NCBI RefSeq assembly: GCF_002087295.1
Contig: NZ_MWVI01000050.1
Coordinates: 62,001-126,000 of the forward strand
DNA from: Vreelandella lionensis
Lineage (GTDB): Bacteria > Pseudomonadota > Gammaproteobacteria > Pseudomonadales > Halomonadaceae
Length of the DNA: 64,000 nucleotides
Direction: 5' to 3'
A program made the position numbers and the translations under genes. Shown here in pieces: positions 59,101-64,000 of the stretch (position 1 is the stretch's first letter; each line of letters begins with the position of its first letter). The notes under the pieces are model-generated. The model did not search any database. It was not told the origin of the DNA and worked only from the letters and a program-made list of their open reading frames with translations.

Positions 59101-59224
59101 CTTTGGCATGCTCTTCGCCACCATGATTCTGCTGCTGGTGGTGCCCTGCCTCTATTTAGGGCTGGAAAACCTTCGTGAACGGTTAAGCGCCCCACGCCAG
59201 CCTAGCCAGCAGGGCATAAACTAA
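56126..59224 (+). CDS. RND-family efflux pump, inner-membrane permease
   Basis: An intact 1032-residue HAE1/AcrB-type pump with twelve helices and two large periplasmic loops. The proton-relay pair in helix 4, V-V-D-D-A-I-M-V-G-E-N (Asp about 398-399), is present, as are V-T-I-S-Y-P-G-A-T-P-E-D-V and L-L-V-V-P-C-L-Y-L-G. The conserved helix-10 to 12 region N-D-A-L-V-L-I-D-Y-A-N-R is intact. It exports drugs, bile salts, solvents or metals; substrate unknown. It is coupled to the adaptor and to a histidine kinase by overlapping start and stop codons. Confidence 0.95.
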   Translation: MMRKGPLAWMVDHGVATNLMMALFIIGGLMASLAIKKEVFPEFETEIVQVTISYPGATPEDVEQSLLLPVEAAIADVEGIDELTASASEGSGVVSATLIDGVDVMRAYQDIQQSVNAITTLPAAADPPRFTLAGRSRSVVSLQVYGNVGLAELHDAAENVRAELQATSGISRAELSGNREREIQVHLDDEAIERFGLDHQQLASRIAEEALDLASGQLTTDEGEWLIRYQGRRNSAEEFAELPILNTAQGAPVMLGDIARVSEGFAETDREEFYNGQPGLSVDVYQIGDQTPTSISNAVYGELERLQANLPEGVSLDVSRDSSEVYEDRLSLLLKNAWMGLALVLILMALFLEARLAFWVTLGIPTAFLGAMLFLPWVGVSLNMMSMFAFIIALGIVVDDAIMVGENIYSYREQGYSLRDAAVKGAQEIATPLTFAILSNIVAFLPLLFLPGFLGLIFATVPVVVITVFVISLVEALFILPAHLAHASKPRQTPAWQRPIEAVRLSMQRGLHHFTYQQFEPLLQRALNQRLLTVSIGVAILCVAMAWAMSGRLGFSLMPRVESDQVQATVTLPIGSHISVSRELSQQLLDAAAQLSEQEDTLTFSSTRSSLDGESLEVRLDIAPESLDAWPPSRIAQEWRDLTWGLLGAQSVRFESDFGGPGSGAALSLRLSHPNTQVLEDAAAGLAERVAEYGLTDIDSGLGDGKPQLEMRLSAEGRSLGLTGSDLAQALRGPLQGATAVEQFIGRQEVSVEVRLPEQSRNSFSELSRLPIRTPEGMSVPLSRVADITLSQASSSLQRIDGRRIITVTADSEGDQAINQVLATLQEEVFPTLSNTWPGLEVSMGGRQQDTADNLATLRNAMWLMLAALYALLAIPFRSYLQPLLVMAAIPFGIVGAVGGHMLMGFGLSLISLLGMLALSGVVINDALVLIDYANRKRREGMAPREAIVAAATRRLRPIMMTTLITFLGLAPMILETSRQARFMIPMAISLGFGMLFATMILLLVVPCLYLGLENLRERLSAPRQPSQQGIN

Positions 59225-60647
59225 TGAGTAGATGGACCCGACTGCGTCAGTGGCGGCCCTCGCGGCTGGGACTAAAGCTGTTTGTGGCAATTTTAAGCGT
59301 TAACGTGGCCATCGCGGCGAGCGTGTTCCTGGCGGTCTCGTACAGCATCGACCGGGGGTTTTTAGAGTATCTCAACCAATCCCAAGAGCGGCGCGCCACC
59401 CTACTGGCCGATGGACTGATTACCCGCTGGGAAACCCAGGGCGACTGGGCTTGGTTAGAAGCGTCGCCTGATCGCTGGCCCTATATTGTGCGCTTTGAAC
59501 TGGGCCAGGAGCATCGCGACCGTCCATTGCCTCTCGGCGAAGCTGAGGATTTTGCTCTGCGCGATAGCGAAGGGGATTATGTTGTACCACCTGCGGATGC
59601 ACCGCGTGGCTCAATGGGCTGGCGCTGGCTGACGCTATACAGCGAAATGACCCAAAGCGGCCAGCGGGAAGCGATTGGTGCACTGGGTTTTCGCCCACCG
59701 CAGGAGATGATGGAGCGCATGGAGAGCCGCTTTCTGGAGCGCCAGCAGCGTAACCTCGTGCTTATCGTGATCTCGCTAGGGCTGGCCTCGCTGCTGCTGG
59801 CAGGCGGGCTCTCATGGTGGCTGGGTCGACGCACCCGCGCCTTGGCCGGTGCTACGTTGCGCTTACCCGAAGGCGACTACCACACCCGCCTGCCAGAGCG
59901 TGGCAAAGACGAGCTTTCCCGCCTTGCCCGAGATTTCAACGTGCTAGCCGCCACGCTTGAAGCCAGCCGTGAAGCCCGCGCCCGCTGGGTCTCGGACACC
60001 GCCCATGAGCTGCGCTCCCCGCTGGCCGTGTTGCGCGGTGAAATTGAAGCCATGCAGGATGGCATCCGCCCGCTAAACCAGGAAAACTAAGTTCACTGGC
60101 TCAGGAAGTGGCTCAGCTAGAGCGCTTAGTAGCCGATTTACGCCTGCTCTCCCAAAGCGATGCGGGCGCGCTGGATATCCAGCTTGCCCCCATGAATCTC
60201 AGCGAAAGCCTGGAAAGCCGCCTGAACGACGCCGACCGCTGGCTGGAAGAGAGCGGCCTGACCCTCACCACGGCCCTGGCCGATGATGTGATGATTCGTG
60301 GCGATGCCCAACGGCTGCGCCAGCTGTGGAGCAACCTGCTGGATAATAGCTGTGCCTACACCCAGCCGCCTGGAAAGCTGAGTGTTTCCCTTATCTGCGA
60401 ACGGGGCGACGCGGTGATTACCTGGCAAGATAGTGCCCCCGGCGTTCCTGCAGAGGAGCTGTCACGTTTAACCGAGCGGCTCTACCGGGTGGAGGGTTCG
60501 CGCAACCGCGCCAGCGGTGGCAGCGGCTTGGGGCTTTCTATTGCCAGCGCGCTGGTAACGGCACATGGCGGCACGCTCACACCCAGCGCCTCGGCGCTGG
60601 GTGGCTTAACTGGGACCCTACGATTGCCACTGTTAACCGCCTCTTAA
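59224..60647 (+). CDS. Sensor histidine kinase, BaeS-like (one frameshift as read)
   Basis: About 474 residues. Two helices flank a periplasmic loop of about 125 residues, followed by a HAMP-like region, the phosphoacceptor H-E-L-R-S-P (His about 261), N-box L-L-D-N-S, G1 D-S-A-P-G-V-P and G2 G-G-S-G-L-G-L. A missing C near 60088 breaks the frame after Q-E-N. The TAATG overlap with the permease stop shows translational coupling. Arrangement and response regulator match mdtABC-baeSR-like operons. Confidence 0.92.
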
Positions 60648-60668
60648 ACGACCATAAGCGAGCTGACT

Positions 60669-61414
60669 ATGTCTCAGAGTGATTCACATCCCTACGCATT
60701 ACCTCAAGATGGTTTACCCCAGGACGCTTCCCTGCTGTTCGTTGAGAATGAGCCCAAAATCGCCCGCCTCATGGCCGATTACTTACAAAGCAATCATTTT
60801 GCGCCCAGCATTATCAGCCACGGCAATGAGGTGATCCCCTGGCTCACTCAGCATTCGCCTGAACTGGTGCTGCTGGATGTCATGCTACCGGGCAAAGATG
60901 GCCTGACGCTGTGCCGGGAAATCCGTCAACAGTGGCCCAAGCTCCCCATTATCATGGTCACCGCCAAGGAGAAGAGGTAGACCGGCTGCTGGGGCTAGAG
61001 TTAGGCGCAGATGATTACATCTGCAAACCTTTCAGCCCCCGTGAAGTAGTGGCACGTGTTAAGGCCGTGCTACGCCGCAGTCATGCCGCTGCACAGACAG
61101 CACCCTCCACCACCGCCCCCAAAGCGCCCGTCATGCTAGATGAAGAGGGCTGGCAAGCGCTGGCCAACGGCCAGGATTTAGGCTTAACAGCGGTCGAGTT
61201 TCAGTTGCTGCGCGTGATGATGCAGTCTCCAGGACGAATCTTCAGCCGCGAGCAGTTGATGGATCATATGTACCGCGACAACCGTATCGTTTCCGAGCGC
61301 ACGGTGGATAGCCATATTAAGAAGCTGCGCAAAAAGATCACCGAAGCCCTACCCGACCAAGAGATCATTCGCTCGGTTTACGGGGTGGGCTATAAATACC
61401 AGCCCGAGGGTTAA
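60669..61414 (+). CDS. OmpR/BaeR-like response regulator (one frameshift as read)
   Basis: About 248 residues. The receiver has the phosphoacceptor in L-L-D-V-M-L-P-G-K-D-G (Asp about 70) and the lysine in C-K-P-F-S-P-R-E; the winged helix has R-I-F-S-R-E-Q-L and E-R-T-V-D-S-H-I-K-K-L-R. A missing G near 60967 breaks the frame before E-E-V-D-R-L-L-G-L, the BaeR-type sequence. It is the partner of the preceding kinase. Confidence 0.93.
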
Positions 61415-61421
61415 GGGCCGC

Positions 61422-62339
61422 TTACTCAGGCTGTACGTGACGGTTCAAAAACGCAATACCCGCTTCAATGGCACTGCCGCGTAATAAGAAGCTAGTGAAA
61501 TGGCCTCGGCCCCGTTGGAGGTAGAGCTCACTGGGTATGTCTTGGGCCTTTAGTGCAGCGTAGAAGTCGGTGGCGTGGTCGACCGGCACGAGCTGATCCC
61601 AACTGCCGTGAAACAGAAAAAACGGCGGCGCGTTCGCGGTGATTTGCCGTGCAGGGGATGCCAACGCATAGACTTCAGGCCGCTCGGCTCGGGTGCCGCC
61701 AATAAAATCGACGACTAGGCGGCCATCGTTAAATTTCAGCAGGTCGCTGGGTAAACCTCCTGCCAACACCGCTGCCAAGCGGGCGTGCTCGCCCCCATAG
61801 GGCTCTGCCAGCGGGCCTTCACTGCCTACAAGCGCCAGCAGGCTGACTAGGTGGGCACCGGATGAAAAGCCCACGCCGACGATGCGGTCGGGATCTACCT
61901 GCCATGTGGCAGCGTTAGCGTGAATCCAGGCCATGGCCTGCTGCAAATCATGCAGCTGCGCGGGGAAGCGGTATTCCGGCGCAAAGCGGTGTTCAATATT
62001 CACCGTTACATACCCCTGCGCCGCCAGCTGTTCGGCAATACCTTCCATATCTTCTGGGCCACGATTGCGCCAGCCGCCGCCATGTACCACAAGCGCCGCG
62101 GGGCGTAGCGCTTCGCTTTGCGACTCGGGCAGCAGTACGTAGGCATTCAAAGCTTCAGGCCAGGCCTCGGGGGTATAGCGCTGGGGCGTAAGATGGGTGA
62201 ACGGCTGAGGGGTGCGCAGAGCATTCTGTTCAATGGCGGACGCACCCTGACTTACCTGGGGGGTGGCGCCGCAACCGCTAAGCAGCAAGGCCAGGGTGCC
62301 AAAGCTCACTATTCGGCGTAGGCCACTTAGATCTGGCAT
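61422..62339 (-). CDS. Lipoprotein alpha/beta hydrolase, esterase-like
   Basis: An intact 305-residue protein. A lipoprotein signal with the lipobox L-S-G-C (Cys23) places it on a membrane. The oxyanion-hole H-G-G-G-W and the nucleophile elbow G-F-S-S-G-A-H match hormone-sensitive-lipase-type esterases; the acid lies in F-L-F-H-G-S-W-D and the histidine in R-G-H-F-T-S. Substrate unknown. It converges with the response regulator. Confidence 0.9.
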   Translation of the reverse strand: MPDLSGLRRIVSFGTLALLLSGCGATPQVSQGASAIEQNALRTPQPFTHLTPQRYTPEAWPEALNAYVLLPESQSEALRPAALVVHGGGWRNRGPEDMEGIAEQLAAQGYVTVNIEHRFAPEYRFPAQLHDLQQAMAWIHANAATWQVDPDRIVGVGFSSGAHLVSLLALVGSEGPLAEPYGGEHARLAAVLAGGLPSDLLKFNDGRLVVDFIGGTRAERPEVYALASPARQITANAPPFFLFHGSWDQLVPVDHATDFYAALKAQDIPSELYLQRGRGHFTSFLLRGSAIEAGIAFLNRHVQPE

Positions 62340-62516
62340 GCTTATCTCCTTTTGGGCGATTGGTATTGGTTCCCCTCACCGTTACCTGCCTCCGCAGCCT
62401 TTTTCTCTCTTTGAGAAGGTCACGGTTGTTGCACACTTTATGCAAACGATTTACACCAAGCCCGTTAATACTGACATCGTCAAATTACCATGTATTCACT
62501 AAGAACGAGGTATGCC

Positions 62517-62939
62517 ATGAAGATGTCACTCCGCCAACTGTTTGCCCCAGCTCTACTTGCGGTTGCTCTTACCCCGTTAGCGTTTACCGCCCAGGCGGGC
62601 CATCACGAAGGCCAAGGAATGGACCGTGAAGCAATGATGGAGCGCATGGAAGAGCGTCGCCAGGAAGTGTATGAACGTGCAGAGCTAAGTGAAGATCAGC
62701 AAACGGCTCTTAATGAAGCCCACGCTGAGCACCGCGAAGCGGTTCTCGCCCTGCGTGAAGAACATCAAGCCCGTGTTGCTGAAATTCTCTCTGAACAGGA
62801 GCAGCAGGCACTGCGTGATGCAATGCACGAAATGCACGCTGAGTACCGTCAAGAGCATGGCCATGGAGAGCGAGGCAAGCGCGGCCACCATGACGATTCA
62901 GCTAATGAAATGGACGCAGAAGAAGCCGCTGCCGAGTAA
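62517..62939 (+). CDS. Spy/CpxP-like periplasmic protein
   Basis: A 140-residue exported protein. A signal peptide ends near F-T-A-Q-A-G-H, followed by a highly charged helical region (M-E-E-R-R-Q-E-V-Y-E-R, L-S-E-D-Q-Q-T-A-L-N-E) and a His-rich end. This is the LTxxQ/Spy-CpxP type: a chaperone or envelope-stress, metal-related protein. GAGG precedes the ATG at 62517; an ATG at 62490 adds nine residues with no signal-peptide gain. It sits near a BaeSR-like operon, whose regulators control spy elsewhere. Confidence 0.85.
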   Translation: MKMSLRQLFAPALLAVALTPLAFTAQAGHHEGQGMDREAMMERMEERRQEVYERAELSEDQQTALNEAHAEHREAVLALREEHQARVAEILSEQEQQALRDAMHEMHAEYRQEHGHGERGKRGHHDDSANEMDAEEAAAE

Positions 62940-62966
62940 GCGTTTATTTAGCGTCAAACCCACTCT

Positions 62967-62991
62967 ACACGCCCAGCCTAGCTGGGCGTGT
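62967..62991 (+). terminator. Rho-independent terminator after the Spy-like gene
   Basis: An 11-bp stem, ACACGCCCAGC with GCTGGGCGTGT and a 3-base loop, followed by T-rich DNA. Confidence 0.85.
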
Positions 62992-63080
62992 TTGTTTCTA
63001 TACGCCTGTTAGCATCTTTTTTACCGCCCTGATGCGTTAGCCATTGGCTTGAAGTGAATGCCTAAACCGCGTATTTTATT

Positions 63081-63090
63081 TGAACGTTCA
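63081..63090. promoter_or_regulatory. BetI-like operator upstream of betT
   Basis: The perfect 10-bp palindrome TGAACGTTCA lies in AT-rich DNA about 55 bases before the betT start. BetI, the choline-responsive TetR repressor, binds closely similar words in bet operons. Confidence 0.55.
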
Positions 63091-63142
63091 TTCAAAAATA
63101 ACGTATCACTCATCTTTGTCTTAACAACAGGAGTCCGCCTCC

Positions 63143-64000
63143 ATGGCGAAAGACAACCCCGTTCTCCCCTCACGAGACCGCCTGAACCCCGTGGTTTTCC
63201 ACGGCAGCGTCGCGGGGATTCTCGTGTTTCTTATCGTGACGATGCTGTTCACCGAACAAGCAGGTGCCTTTTTTGATGCGGGCCTTGCCTGGGTAAGCAA
63301 AACGTTTGGCTGGTACTACATGCTAGCGATCGTGGCCTATCTCGTGTTTGTGGTGTTCATCGGTATGTCGCGCTTTGGCAGTATTCGACTTGGGCCCGAC
63401 CACTCCCGCCCTGAGTTTTCGTTGCTGTCGTGCTCAGCCATGCTGTTTGCTGCAGGCATTGGTATTGACCTGTTGTTTTTCAGCGTAGCCGAGCCGGTTG
63501 CCCACTACTTGGCACCGCCCGACTTAACGCCTGAAAGCCAAGAGGCCATGCGCAACGCCGTCGTGCAAACCTATCTGCACTGGGGCCTTTCCGGTTGGGG
63601 CCTGTACGTGCTGATGGGCATGGCGCTGGCTTATTTCAGCTACCGCCACCGCTTGCCGCTGGCCATCCGCAGTGCGCTCTACCCGCTGTTAGGCAAGCGT
63701 ATTCACGGCCCAATTGGTAACGCGGTCGATATTACGGCGGTGATTTCTACCGGTTCGGTATCGCCACCAGTCTCGGCATTGGGGTGATTCAGCTTAACTA
63801 TGGCTTGAACTACATGTTCGACGTGCCTGAAACGCTGACCGTGCAAATCATCTTGATCGGCTTGGTTGTGATATTGGCCACCATTTCAGTGGTGACGGGC
63901 GGTGAGAAAGGCATCCGTCGTCTGTCTGAGTTCAACATGCTGTTGGCACTGGCATTGATGCTGTTCGTGCTGTTCTCTGGCGATACTCTTGTACTGCTGG
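63143..64000 (+). CDS. betT: BCCT-family choline transporter BetT (partial, one frameshift as read)
   Basis: The N-terminal part of a twelve-helix BCCT carrier. N-P-V-V-F-H-G-S, T-F-G-W-Y-Y-M-L-A, S-R-F-G-S-I-R-L-G-P and A-G-I-G-I-D-L-L-F-F-S-V-A-E-P are BetT-type. The W-G-x-x-G-W-x-x-Y motif is visible as H-W-G-L-S-G-W-G-L-Y. A base error near 63752 breaks the frame before F-G-I-A-T-S-L-G-I-G-V-I-Q; the other frame stays open to the window end. It imports choline for glycine betaine synthesis under salt stress. CAGGAG precedes the ATG at 63143. Confidence 0.9.

Noticed and set aside
1..64000. CRISPR array, tRNA, rRNA, insertion sequence or prophage
   Set aside because: No regularly spaced repeats, tRNA-like cloverleaf ends, rRNA sequence, transposase or integrase frames were seen.

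Overview
The window looks like a chromosomal stretch from a moderately halophilic gammaproteobacterium of the Halomonas/Vreelandella group. The main reasons are a complete ectoine-degradation cluster (doeA-doeB-doeX-doeC-doeD), a BetT-type choline transporter preceded by a BetI-like operator, a HexR regulator and a Pseudomonas/Halomonas style of gene content, in moderately GC-rich DNA. No rRNA, tRNA, CRISPR array, transposase or phage gene was recognised.

Layout. 0-12 kb: c-di-GMP phosphodiesterase response regulator, hexR, RidA, an Lrp-type regulator, leuA, two tandem-Usp genes, two adjacent crcB fluoride exporters, a BASS/ACR3-like transporter, cfa, and a SulP transporter with an unusual leader holding two small ORFs. 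12-31 kb: NAD-isocitrate dehydrogenase, a ZIP transporter, an ECF-like sigma factor with a zinc-finger partner, two soluble PAS-PAS chemoreceptors, a peroxiredoxin, a CNNM/CBS protein, GAF/PAS diguanylate cyclases, and an iron-uptake pair (PiuC-like hydroxylase plus TonB receptor) with a Fur box. Embedded here is an accessory island: an MmeI-like type IIL restriction-modification gene followed 1 bp later by a small HEPN-motif gene (25.6-29.7 kb). 31-39 kb: luxS, a small monooxygenase, a type II haloacid dehalogenase and the doe cluster. 39-54 kb: ghrA, DUF3108, lysO, an SpmA-SpmB-like fusion, an EamA transporter, asparaginase, an AGCS symporter, an NYN-domain protein, an OsmC-YcaO fusion, a fluoroacetate-dehalogenase-like hydrolase, and a LysR/MDR divergent pair. 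54-64 kb: TetR, an RND efflux operon ending in its own histidine kinase and response regulator, a lipoprotein esterase, a Spy/CpxP-like protein, and betT running off the end.

How genes work together. The doe genes turn ectoine into aspartate, and betT supplies the betaine precursor choline, so the window covers both use and replacement of compatible solutes. The RND-BaeSR-like-Spy block looks like an envelope-stress or efflux unit. Five proteins connect to c-di-GMP or chemotaxis signalling.

Quality caveat. More than half of the recognisable genes are broken by one-base indels, mostly in short homopolymers, and a few by in-frame stops. Conserved protein sequence continues across each break in another frame, so most breaks are read here as sequencing or assembly errors and such genes are annotated over their full span. 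The restriction gene is different: it stays in one frame throughout but carries three in-frame TAA codons.
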